In this document: positions 32,430 through 40,985 of the stretch, one piece after another
Numbering within the stretch: the first letter of the stretch is position 1
How the letters are laid out: the number at the start of each line of letters is the position of its first letter
DNA from: Brachionus plicatilis
Lineage: Eukaryota; Rotifera; Eurotatoria; Ploima; Brachionidae
DNA length: 40,986 nucleotides
NCBI GenBank assembly: GCA_010279815.1
Contig: QEOQ01000544.1
Location: forward strand, 434,317-475,302
Reading direction: 5' to 3'
Translations under genes and position numbers: made by a program
Notes under the pieces: model-generated
What the model was told of the DNA's origin: nothing
The model's input: only the letters and a program-made list of their open reading frames with translations
Databases searched by the model: none

Positions 32430-32933
32430 ATGAAAAAAATTTTTATATGCACAGTGATTTTAAGTTGGATTTATTTAGCAATTTGCCAAATCGGATTTGA
32501 TAATAAAATCACCAGAAGGGACCTAAACTTGGAATCGATTGAAAATATTCTAAGACATGATATTCAATTTTTGAACGAGAAACCGGGACTGTGCGTCTAT
32601 TCAACAAAAACAAATTTTTTAAACTGCTTTGGAGTAAATGAAACCTTTGGTTGCGAAGTTATCTCAAGATTGAATGATTTGAAAAATGTTTCAGTCGAAT
32701 TGACTAATTTAAAAATTGTTGAGAACAATTTTACGCTAAATTTATTTGAAAGAGAATCGAATTTTACATTTCTAACCCCAGAAAATAAAAGACAAGTTAT
32801 TGTGAGCATTAAAAATACTGATGATTTTCGAGAACCCGGAATTCTTGTAGAAAACGAGAACTGTTGGTCAAATTTGTTCTTTTTTATAGAAAATTTATCT
32901 GAAGTGAATTTTAAACTAAGTCTTTTTTTATAA
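32430..32933 (+). CDS. Secreted four-Cys family protein 2
   Basis: A single exon of 167 residues. A signal peptide of about 20 residues (IFICTVILSWIYLAIC) is followed by a short pro-region with an Arg-Arg site (KITRRDL). The family domain then reads C-V-Y...N-C-F-G-V-N-E-T...G-C-E-V (first three Cys), N-glycosylation sites such as NVS and NFT, and E-N-C-W near the end with the shared terminus LSLFL. The four cysteines at conserved spacing predict two disulfides. No known family comes to mind. It has the shortest pro-region in the cluster. It lies 212 bases after gene 1 on the same strand. Confidence 0.88.
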   Translation: MKKIFICTVILSWIYLAICQIGFDNKITRRDLNLESIENILRHDIQFLNEKPGLCVYSTKTNFLNCFGVNETFGCEVISRLNDLKNVSVELTNLKIVENNFTLNLFERESNFTFLTPENKRQVIVSIKNTDDFREPGILVENENCWSNLFFFIENLSEVNFKLSLFL

Positions 32934-33491
32934 TTAATTGTACAATTATTATTTCGAATTTTCTTTACTGTATGTTTAAGAATAAATTTTAATTTTTTTT
33001 CGAAAAACTAATTTAATCGATCATTATTTTTTAATTTAAATAATAGATTTTTTTATTCTGGATCTAATTTTAAATGTATTGATTAGAAATAAAACAATTT
33101 CCTTATCTTGTATATTTTTTATTTAAAATACTTTTTTGATCAGCTTAAAAAATGAGAAACATTTGTTTTTTTATATTTTACAATTTTAAAGCCAATTTAA
33201 ACAATTTTAACTCTCTGACAAGTTTTATAGATACTAAAAAATCAAGTAAATAATTTTAAAAGCTGTAGAATATTCTACCATATCCATGTTATAAAAAAAT
33301 GCATGCTGTAAATCTTCCAAATTTGTAAAATCATATGAAATTTGAATCATCTAAGTTAAATTCAAATTAATTTGATCAAAAAAGCTCTAAATAGGCTTAA
33401 TATATTGTTTTCTGATGCATATAAAAGCACTAGAAAAAATCTTAAAGCTTTAGTTTTACAAAAGATTTCTAGTAGCGTCCAAAATTATAAG
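32934..33491. other. Intergenic region of secreted genes 2 and 3
   Basis: AT-rich, no gene recognised. It contains AATAAA at about 32981, suitable as poly(A) signal for gene 2, and the TATA-like box of gene 3 near its end. Confidence 0.45.
33420..33427 (+). promoter_or_regulatory. TATA box of secreted gene 3
   Basis: TATAAAAG 72 bases upstream of the chosen start codon at 33492. The consensus match is good. If transcription starts about 30 bases downstream, the 40 codons of open frame upstream of 33492 would not be in the mRNA, which supports the downstream start. Confidence 0.5.
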
Positions 33492-34031
33492 ATGAAATTT
33501 ATTATTGCTATTGGAATATTGTGCTTATCACAAGTATGTTATGGATTTTTAATACCTCCAATTATTCCACCAGCTCTATTGGTCGCTCATCCACTTTTGG
33601 CCAGAAATCTCCTTTTGTCTTCTCTTCTAATAGGAAAACGTGAAATTTTACCACCAATTGAAGATACAGTTGAATCAAGCGATTGTGAATACACTGTCGG
33701 AAGTTCTGTTTTAGAATGCAAAGGTTTAAATGAAACTATCAAATGTGATGTCACCGAAAGATTGAACGATTTACCAAAATTTGATTCGACCATCAAAGAC
33801 TTATTTTTGGTCAGAAAAAATGAAACTGATGCCAGTGTATTGAGCATTATCAGCGAGGAAACAGAATTCACCTTTACCAGGCCAGATACACAAGACGAAA
33901 TTTCTTTATCTGTTTACAATTCTGAAGACATCAATCTACCAGGTTTACTAATCACAGACCAAGAATGTTGGAATCAAGTGGAAAAAATGTACGAAGAGTC
34001 TTCGTTTGTCTCAGTGAATTTAAATTTATAA
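33492..34031 (+). CDS. Secreted four-Cys family protein 3
   Basis: 179 residues from the ATG at 33492. The frame is open further upstream, but only this start gives a signal peptide (FIIAIGILCLSQVCYG) and it follows a TATA box. A hydrophobic Pro/Leu-rich pro-region (PPIIPPALLVAHPLLA) leads to L-I-G-K-R, a likely proprotein-convertase site. The domain follows: D-C-E-Y, L-E-C-K-G-L-N-E-T, K-C-D-V and Q-E-C-W. VAHP in the pro-region echoes the VAHP repeats of protein 4. N-glycosylation sites include NET (twice). Function unknown. Confidence 0.87.
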   Translation: MKFIIAIGILCLSQVCYGFLIPPIIPPALLVAHPLLARNLLLSSLLIGKREILPPIEDTVESSDCEYTVGSSVLECKGLNETIKCDVTERLNDLPKFDSTIKDLFLVRKNETDASVLSIISEETEFTFTRPDTQDEISLSVYNSEDINLPGLLITDQECWNQVEKMYEESSFVSVNLNL

Positions 34032-34246
34032 ATCAATCAGAAAAATTTTTTAAAAATGTAGTAATCATCTTTTTTTAAATCGAATTTCATAATCAATTTT
34101 AGTCTGAATTACTTAATTTTTAATAAAATTAAATTTAATACAACTAAATATCTTTTTTTTAAACATTCCAAAACTAGCCAAGTTTATTCTGCTTTTAATT
34201 TTAAGTAAAATTTAGTATTAATTTTAAAATTAAAAATTAAAAAAAA

Positions 34247-35449
34247 ATGAATGTTGCCGCTCAAGTCAGCCGCGCTCATTATTTAATTCGAGCAAATCCA
34301 TTCAAAACAGTGGACTCACTCTCACAACTAATCAATCAAAATTTGCATTTGACCAAAGATGAAAATATAGCTTTAATTAATAAACCACCTGGATTTATTT
34401 TGTCAAGTAAATAATTGAAAATTTAAAAGCATTTTATTTTTAATTCCTAAAGATAAGGGAAAAGACACCAAAAGTTTTATACCAATAATTTGCCAAAACA
34501 TAAAAGAAAAGCTTGGTTGGTCCAATGTATTACGAATTCCGATAGTTACAGAGTATAATTTTACCTTTTAGATTATTTTCATTTCTATAATTAATTAAAG
34601 TGACCAAGCCGGAATTTTTATGCTAACATCGAATAAAAGCGCATTCGATATGGCAAAGAAAACAATGAGAGACATGTGTCCTTCCCAGCACATACCTTTT
34701 TTGAAATTTTAGTAAGATTTTAAATCATTTGAATAATTTTTTCAAAAAATTTATCTCTAGTGGAATAACTTGTTTCATTCCGGGTTTGAAGCATTCCAAA
34801 CAAATTTTGCATCTAAACTACGAAAATATTCACAATGATCTGTTAAATTTTGAGGTGTTGGATCCATCAAAAAATGCATTCAAAAATAACCGAGTGGTCA
34901 CGTACCAAATTGAGCATGATGTGGTTGATGTGAACAAGGATTTAAATGTGGCTTTGGTTCGTTTTACCACATCTTGGCGTAATTTTTGCATTTAAACATT
35001 GCTTAATTGAATTAATTAATTTTTAATAAGATAACGGTGATGGCATTTTGTTTTATGCAATGAAAAATTTGTTCCCAATTTTGGGAGACCATCGATATTC
35101 ACCGAGAGTTAAAACTATTATGGGTAAACCAGTTTTGTTGGCCAATCAGCATGACCAAAAACCATCAACACAAGTAATCTTTTTTTAATTAAATAAAATA
35201 AAAAAATGATTTTTACATAAATTTATTCTTAAGATAATAAACAGGCACGTTCAAAAGTGCTTACAAATTAATGACTACATACGAGATATAGTGCCATTGC
35301 ACTTACAACTTTATGAAATTAATTTAGAAAAAAAGTTCAAAAAACAAAAACTTGTGTTAAAAGAGTCTGTTCCAATTCAGGATTATTTTAAACAAACTTT
35401 GGAAAATTTTTATCTAAATATTCCAAAAGAGGATTTAAATAAAGCTTAA
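34247..35449 (+). CDS. RPUSD3: RPUSD3-like mitochondrial pseudouridine synthase family protein
   Basis: Six exons, 34247-34406, 34453-34552, 34601-34711, 34761-34978, 35031-35173 and 35234-35449, join in phase to 948 nt, a predicted 315 residues. RluA/RsuA-type fold: A-L-I-N-K-P-P-G near the N-terminus, I-V-T-D-D-Q-A-G-I-F-M-L-T at the active-site strand and L-G-D-H-R-Y-S-P-R-V late in the domain. A tail P-L-H-L-Q-L-Y-E-I then Y-F-K-Q-T-L-E resembles RPUSD3, not RPUSD4. RPUSD3 belongs to the mitochondrial group of pseudouridine synthases linked to mt-mRNA and ribosome assembly. The HRLD catalytic Asp is not obvious: by position relative to the conserved Gly, Thr stands there. The five introns are all 46-60 bases. 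The stop codon overlaps that of the convergent gene. Confidence 0.82.
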
Positions 35450-36370
35450 AAATCAAAATCTTTTTTAAATTCAGAGTATAAATTTATTTTGCCATTGGAT
35501 AGATTTTCCCAATAGTATGCGGGAATACTGATCAATTCTTCATCTTGAATTATTCTAATAGTCACATTCTTTGAGCTCTTAGCAATAGACTGACTGTCTG
35601 GAATGGTAAGAGATTCATAATTTTGGTCAATTTTTTTTTCTTTTTCAAATTGTGTCTCTTTTGGCTTCCTGTCTATCGCAGCCATAGAACTGGGTCTTGA
35701 TTTTTTTGGATTTGATGGCACAAATGAGCAAACTGGCTCCTTGAAGTTTTTGGCTTTGTTACATGGTCTTTTTTGCGACAAACTTTTTGATCTATGCTCA
35801 CTTTTTCGTACAATACTTTGCGACATTGAATTTTTCAAATTCTGCGAATTCTTTAGTGGCGCCAATTCGGATTTGATTGTTTGTGGATCAAGTTCATTCA
35901 TGTTAAAATTTTCAATAGAAACTTGATCGTCGTATTTTATCCCATGAAAATTAAATGAATTGAAAAAATTTCTTAAAATGCTTAATTTTTTGTTGAATTG
36001 TTCATATTCTTTATCTTTTGGAAAATTAAAAATTTTTCTAAAATAAATTGTAAAAAACATACTTTCAATGCGAAACCGTATTTTGGACAAATTATGCCTA
36101 ACTTTTTCTAAATTTTGCACTGCTTCTTTGACAATCTTTTCCGAATCTAAACGCAATAAAATTACTAATTTACATTCTAAACAAAATTGTTGCATTTTTC
36201 AAACCTTTCCGGTTAGGATTTTTTTCGAATTCATCTTTTATCGATTCGATTTGGGCTAAGCTGACCAAAATTTCATCTGCCTTTTTTATTTAAATTAATA
36301 AATTAATAATTTTTCAATCCATTTATTTTGGGAATCCTACATGAGTGAATACTGCTTTGCGAGAAGTCAT
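35446..36370 (-). CDS. Uncharacterised helical protein, weakly SKA1-like
   Basis: Three exons on the minus strand, 36341-36370, 36205-36280 and 35446-36146, with introns of 60 and 58 bases, join in phase to 268 residues (start MTSRKAVFTHADEILVSL). Exon 3 is also open upstream to an ATG at 36195, but the spliced form gives a smoother helical N-terminus and removes a Cys/hydrophobic start. Helical, partly coiled-coil segments fill about residues 10-110. A basic Ser/Lys-rich linker (SKSLSQKRPCNKAKNF, KKSRPSS) follows. The end E-E-L-I-S-I-P-A-Y-Y...L...G-K-I-N resembles the start of the SKA1 microtubule-binding domain (E-F-x-x-V-P-x-Y...L...Q-I-N), but the rest of that domain is missing. I give no function. 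Confidence 0.65.
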
Positions 36371-36511
36371 GATAAAAAGAAAAAATTTTCGTTTTAAAGT
36401 TACAATTTATTATTAAAAAAAATTTATGGCTAAAATTTGATTTTACAAAAATAATTTTTTTTACAATTCACGCGATTCTAATTTTTAAAAATGACTAAAA
36501 ATTTTGTTAAG

Positions 36512-37288
36512 TTATAAAAATAAAGCAAGTTGTATGTCTTCTCTTTTGTTTTCTTTGACCAAATTTTCCACTTTTCCCCAACATTGAGAGTCATTGATCA
36601 TCAAGCCTGGATCGTTGGTATTTTTCGAATTAAACAATGATAAAACTATTTTTCGCTTGGTCAGCGGCTCTACAACTGTAAAATCTGACTCAGGGGTCAA
36701 AAGTCTGAGAACACTTAGATTGTTTTCCTCAGCAGGAACCAATTCCAATCTGGATAATCTTAATCTAAGTTTTTCTAAGCCTGACAATTTTTGGATTACA
36801 TCACAGTCAAAACTGCTATTCACTCCATTGCAGGATAAAATTTTTCTATCACTTGAATAATTGCAAAATGTTTTGTTAAATGGAAACTCTTCTTCGTCCA
36901 TTGCTTCCTCAGATACGCCCTCTTCAGTGGAATTGTTAAGATCACGTTTAAAAAAGTCTCTGCGGAAAGGTCTAGGTCTTCTTCTTCTTGAGCTTCTAAA
37001 TCTACCAAATCCGCCGTGTCTAAACCCAACGAGAGGACTTGCCATTAATGGAAGGGCAACAGGCATAGGATGAAGAACAGGCACAGGTACTGGATGTGCT
37101 ACAGGTACAGCAACTGGATGAGCTACTGGAACAGGTACTGGATGAGCAACCGGGACAGATTGCATGAGAGGCATTGAATGAGCCATCGTTAATTGTTGGG
37201 ACATCTCCAAAGAATGATCAGGAAACATCTGAGAAGTACCCAAAGTATACAAGCAACTTAAAACTACCAAAGCCGTAAATTTCATCAT
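36512..37288 (-). CDS. Secreted four-Cys family protein 4 with VPVAHP repeats
   Basis: A single exon of 258 residues, the longest in the family. A signal peptide (FTALVVLSCLYTLGTS) is followed by a Met/Gln-rich part, then the low-complexity VPVAHP repeats at residues 45-80. A Gly/Arg segment (GFRHGGFGRFRSSRRRRPRP) ends in F-F-K-R-D, a likely furin site, and an acidic spacer follows. The family domain reads F-C-N-Y, L-S-C-N-G-V-N-S-S, D-C-D-V and Q-C-W, ending L-A-L-F-L. Repeats of the VPVAHP kind recall structural extracellular proteins such as arthropod cuticle proteins, but that is only an analogy. First of three minus-strand members. Confidence 0.88.
   Translation of the reverse strand: MMKFTALVVLSCLYTLGTSQMFPDHSLEMSQQLTMAHSMPLMQSVPVAHPVPVPVAHPVAVPVAHPVPVPVLHPMPVALPLMASPLVGFRHGGFGRFRSSRRRRPRPFRRDFFKRDLNNSTEEGVSEEAMDEEEFPFNKTFCNYSSDRKILSCNGVNSSFDCDVIQKLSGLEKLRLRLSRLELVPAEENNLSVLRLLTPESDFTVVEPLTKRKIVLSLFNSKNTNDPGLMINDSQCWGKVENLVKENKREDIQLALFL
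37049..37156 (-). repeat. In-frame VPVAHP repeats in secreted protein 4
   Basis: Tandem units of eight residues, V-P-V-A-H-P-V-P or close to it, occur about four times and then degrade (V-L-H-P-M-P, A-L-P). The DNA repeats GGATGAGCTAC/GGTACTGG-like 24-mers on the plus strand, so length variation by slippage is likely between individuals. Confidence 0.85.
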
Positions 37289-37658
37289 TATAGATAAGTT
37301 AAGCTCAAAGATTTAATATCAAAATGAACAATGATTAAGTTTTTATACTAGTTTATTTGAAAAATTTAAGACTTTGAAAAAGCGTGTTTTCTTCAAAAAA
37401 TTGAATCTTTTTTTTGTTGGTAAGCTTTAATAAAAGGATTGACAGGAGATTTGTCCTGAAAACACTCATTTTTCTTTATAAAAATAATTAATAACCATTA
37501 TTAAATAATTTATTCAGGCAAAGTTTGATACAAAAAAAATAAAAAAATTGGAGGAAAAGTTAAATTGTTAATTTAAAATTTAATTTACACTCGTTAATTA
37601 TTAATTACGTAGGAAAATAATTTAAATTACATTTATGGGTTTAATTATTAGTGTTAGT
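37289..37658. other. Intergenic region of secreted genes 4 and 5
   Basis: AT-rich with no gene. It contains the TATA-like box of gene 4 at 37341-37347 and the 3' region of gene 5. Confidence 0.45.
37341..37347 (-). promoter_or_regulatory. TATA-like box of secreted gene 4
   Basis: On the minus strand, TATAAAA (in AGTATAAAAACTT) about 53 bases before the start codon at 37288. The spacing is similar to that at gene 3. Confidence 0.4.
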
Positions 37659-38261
37659 TTATAAAAAAAGACTTAATCTAAAATTGACATCTTTAAATCT
37701 CTCACGAAAATAGACTAGATTCGACCAGCATTCATCACTGTTGATAAAAATACCAGGTCCTGAAAAGTCATCTACATTTTTCAAAGTAACTGATATTTTG
37801 GTATCGTTCTGAGGAAGGACCATTGTAAAGTTGGATCCTTTTTCAACTAATTTCAACACGTTTTCTTCTTCGACCATTTCCAAATTTGTCAATTTGACTG
37901 TCACATTTTTTACTTGATCAAATCTTGGTTCAACTTCACAAGCAATTGTTTCATTTTGGCCGAAGCAATTCATAAAATTGAAATTTGTTGAAAAGAAACA
38001 AACATTTTTATCAGATTCGTTTAATAGTTTGATGTCATCAATGTCCAAAAGATCTACTGTTGAGTTGAAACCAGCATCACTTTTAAAAAGGCCAAAATTT
38101 TTTCCGATGCCTTTTCCTAATCTAGAACCCCGACCGAATCCGCGACTAGAATGTTCAAAACGAAAGCGTTGGCGAAAAAAAGGTCGTCTCATAAATTTAC
38201 TATGAGAACTTACCGGTATAAATGAAATGATTAATATTAGCATAAATCTTATTTTATTCAT
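37659..38261 (-). CDS. Secreted four-Cys family protein 5
   Basis: A single exon of 200 residues. A signal peptide (IRFMLILIISFIPVSS) is followed by a strongly basic, Phe/Gly/Arg-rich pro-region (FFRQRFRFEHSSRGFGRGSR) without a clean Lys-Arg next to the domain. The family domain then reads V-C-F-F, M-N-C-F-G-Q-N-E-T, A-C-E-V and E-C-W-S-N-L, ending L-S-L-F-L. The coding tract 37728-38066 is about 98 percent identical, by eye, to that of gene 6, while the signal/pro-region and the C-terminal 22 residues differ. N-glycosylation sites NET, NVT, NFT and NDT are in the domain. Confidence 0.9.
   Translation of the reverse strand: MNKIRFMLILIISFIPVSSHSKFMRRPFFRQRFRFEHSSRGFGRGSRLGKGIGKNFGLFKSDAGFNSTVDLLDIDDIKLLNESDKNVCFFSTNFNFMNCFGQNETIACEVEPRFDQVKNVTVKLTNLEMVEEENVLKLVEKGSNFTMVLPQNDTKISVTLKNVDDFSGPGIFINSDECWSNLVYFRERFKDVNFRLSLFL
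37728..38066 (-). repeat. Shared tract of secreted genes 5 and 6, copy 1
   Basis: 339 bases, equal in length and with about seven differences by eye to 40026-40364. Similarity stops abruptly at both ends inside the coding sequence. It encodes N-S-T-V-D-L-L to S-D-E-C, that is, the domain up to the fourth Cys. Confidence 0.93.
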
Positions 38262-39956
38262 TTTCTTTCGCTTGCTTCTAGATTTTATTGTAGATGAATC
38301 TAATTTTACTACTGTAAAACATTTTTCTTGATTTTTTGGCTAGAATTTTCTTTTGAGTATGAATTAAACTTTTTAATGTGTAAATTTTTCTGCTTCGATT
38401 TTAAACATTTTAGAGTTTTTTTTAAGAGAAAAAAATTATTTTAATTTAAAACTAATATCATTGTATTTTCTTTATCAGAATTAACGGTGTTAGCTTTATT
38501 AAATAAAATAATAGTGCATAGTGTTAGTAAGTTTCTTAATTAAATTTAATGCTTAATCCAGAAAGCGTAGTTTTTACAAATGTCAGAAACTTTTTTAAAT
38601 TAAAGAAAATATTTCGAAAATTATAAAGGATATTTATTTTTTTAATTAAAGTTTTAGTACCATGGACAAATTGAATGAAAAATATTAAATTTAAAAAAGG
38701 ATACAAAAATTCAATGTTGATGATTGTTGGAAAATTTTCTACATAGATAAAAATTTAATTTCTTGAAATATTGGACTGGAAGAGTTTCTGTGCAGTTTTT
38801 CGCCTTAGAATAAATGAGCTTACTAATCAAAAATTTGAACTTGTTGTTACAATTATATATTTGTAAATTTATCATATGTGAATCATGAAATATAATTAAA
38901 TAGATGTAACTATCAATTTTTAAATTGACTTGGTAAATAATAAAATTTTCCATTTTATTTTAACTAAAGGCATTTAAAAAATTCAAAAAAAAACAAAACA
39001 ACTATTGTTTAATGTTTGACTAAAAATTAATTGTAAAAATTTAAATTTTCTCCAAAAAAATTCTCTTTTATAAAAACTATGAAAAAATTTCAAACTTTAT
39101 AAAAATCAAAGAAAACTATTCAATTTAATTTATCACATTATTTTATTGAAAAGTTTTCAGCACAGCTTTTCGAAAACAACATCTCATACAAAAAAGAATT
39201 TTAGAATTCCCCAACTATATTAATAATATAATAATAAAAATAAAAATAAATTATTAGATATAATGTGGCTGACCACATGAAATGGATTTTTAGGCTCCAA
39301 TGTAATAGCTTTCTAAATTTATTCTCAAAAGAACGCGGAATGTATATTGTGAATATAATCTTTATTTTCTCTAGAATTATTTAATATCAAGTTATAGGGT
39401 TAGGATTGACAGTAACCAAAGCATAGTTCATTTTAATTGAAGATTAAATTTAAATATGGAAAATTTAGGATTGAAAAAAGAACTAAATCAAAAATTTCGC
39501 TTTAAAGAATTCAAATTTTCTATGGCATTATAATTTATGTGCCTGCATTAGGATTTAGATCATTAATATATTAAATTTTTAAACAAAATAAAAAAAAATT
39601 GATAAATAAATGATTTTTTTTCATATTACCACTCACAAAAGAATTTCAAAACCAATTCTCGTAATCGGTTTTAATTTGAAATCGATATTAGTGGATGGGT
39701 TTAATTTAAAAGCCGTTTTATTACATAACTCGTTTAAATATGATATTTTTTTTAAATGGTTTACCATTCCTAATAGAAAACGCTTTAAAAGCCTTAAAGT
39801 GTGTTTTTTCAAAAAGATTGGGAATTAGTATTTTTATTAAAAAAGAATTCTTAAAACCAAATTATGATAAATACATTTATTCAGTATAAAAAATCTATTA
39901 ATTACAATAAAATGTTTTGAAGAAATATTGAAAAATTTTAAAATTAGATTATAAAT
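38262..39956. other. Long intergenic region of secreted genes 5 and 6
   Basis: No supported gene. Two short frames here, on - around 38711-38953 and on + around 39610-39828, have A/T-driven composition (Lys/Asn/Ile/Phe) and no domain, so I do not call them. I found no relic of a further family member. No clear MITE ends were found. Confidence 0.45.
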
Positions 39957-40523
39957 TTACAAAAAAATGCTTAAAATAAAATCTATCTGTTCAAATTTTT
40001 GTACAAAAGAGAGTAAGCTTGACATGCATTCATCACTGTTAATAAAAATACCAGGTCCTGAAAAGTCATCTACATTTTTCAAAGTAACTGATATTTTTGT
40101 ATTGTTCTGAGGAAGGACCATTGTAAAGTTGGATCCTTTTTCAACTAATTTCAACACGTTTTCTTCTTCGACCATTTCCAAATTTGTCAATTTGACTGTC
40201 ACATTTTTTACTTGATCAAATCTTGGTTCAACTTCACAAGCAATTGTTTCATTTTGGCCGAAACAGTTCATAAAATTGAAATTTGTTGAAAAGAAACAAA
40301 CATTTTTATCAGATTCGTCTAATAGTTTGATATCATCAATGTCCAAAAGATCTACTGTTGAGTTCGAAACCTCTCGTTTACCAAATCTATTTAATATTGG
40401 TCTTCGTTGACCAAAGGAAGATAATCCAAAATTTAAAAAAGGCATTCGAAAAAATCCTCCAGGACATGAGACTACTGATATAAATATGCTCAGAATTAAC
40501 AAAATTAAGCTTATTTTTCTCAT
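39957..40523 (-). CDS. Secreted four-Cys family protein 6
   Basis: A single exon of 188 residues. A signal peptide (ISLILLILSIFISVVSC) is followed by an aromatic pro-region with S-S-F-G-Q-R-R and R-F-G-K-R at 46-50, then the family domain, nearly identical to that of protein 5. The Trp that follows the fourth Cys in all other members is Met here (E-C-M-S-S), and the C-terminus is F-I-L-S-I-F-L. R-F-G-K-R is the classical shape of an amidated peptide processing site, but here it may simply be the convertase site before the domain. Gene 6 is a hybrid: shared centre, private ends. Confidence 0.9.
   Translation of the reverse strand: MRKISLILLILSIFISVVSCPGGFFRMPFLNFGLSSFGQRRPILNRFGKREVSNSTVDLLDIDDIKLLDESDKNVCFFSTNFNFMNCFGQNETIACEVEPRFDQVKNVTVKLTNLEMVEEENVLKLVEKGSNFTMVLPQNNTKISVTLKNVDDFSGPGIFINSDECMSSLLSFVQKFEQIDFILSIFL
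40026..40364 (-). repeat. Shared tract of secreted genes 5 and 6, copy 2
   Basis: Partner of 37728-38066, with no indel and with both borders inside the gene. The tract begins just after the pro-region cleavage site and ends at the fourth Cys codon. Confidence 0.93.
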
Positions 40524-40843
40524 TTTTATTCTTGTAAATAATATTACTTAAAGCTTTAATTTTTAAAACTTAGTTTAATCTTATTTTTAAAAGAATATGA
40601 CATGCTTCTGTGTACAATTATAAGCTTCGAAATGTTTCAAAAATTTTTTTATAGTGTTGAAATTTTATTCTTATAATTTTTTTCCACTTGAATTTTTTTT
40701 ATTTTTTTAATGTTTTAGTTTATTACATCAGTATATTAGAATCATTGTAGGATAAATAAATTTTTTATGAAATTCACTTCTATTAATTTTATTACTAACA
40801 GGTCTTCCGATCTTGTCAGCTGATTTTGGAATTTAAATTTTGG
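40524..40843. other. Intergenic region before the right-edge gene
   Basis: AT-rich, nothing recognised. It holds the promoter of gene 6 and the putative 3' end of the next minus-strand gene. Confidence 0.4.
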
Positions 40844-40985
40844 TTACTTCTCCGATATATTCAGCGTTACTCGTGTTCGATTTAGGTTCTTGTTTAGATT
40901 TGGGCGACAGCGCTTCATATTTTTCTCAAGTGCACTATCAATTATAAAATTTTCATTTTCGTTTAGTAAAATGGATAGCCATTTT
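40844..40985 (-). CDS. Possible C-terminal end of a further gene (partial)
   Basis: From the right edge one minus-strand frame stays open for 46 codons (K-W-L-S-I-L-L-N-E-N-E-N, then a basic L-E-K-N-M-K-R-C-R-P) to a TAA at 40844-40846. The stretch is richer in GC than its surroundings, as coding sequence is in this window. No domain is recognisable in so short a piece. A second minus-strand frame is also open for about 30 codons (to a TAA ending near 40836), so the call is tentative. It shows no similarity to the four-Cys family. Confidence 0.3.
   Translation of the reverse strand, partial: KWLSILLNENENFIIDSALEKNMKRCRPNLNKNLNRTRVTLNISEK

Noticed and set aside
33372..33491. Upstream extension of secreted protein 3
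   Set aside because: The extra 40 codons would hide the signal peptide and overlap the TATA box; the ATG at 33492 is the better start.
38711..38953. 80-codon minus-strand frame
   Set aside because: Residue make-up as expected from AT-rich non-coding DNA, with no family Cys pattern.
39610..39828. 72-codon plus-strand frame
   Set aside because: Low-complexity Phe/Lys/Asn/Leu content, no signal peptide, no domain, no splice partner.
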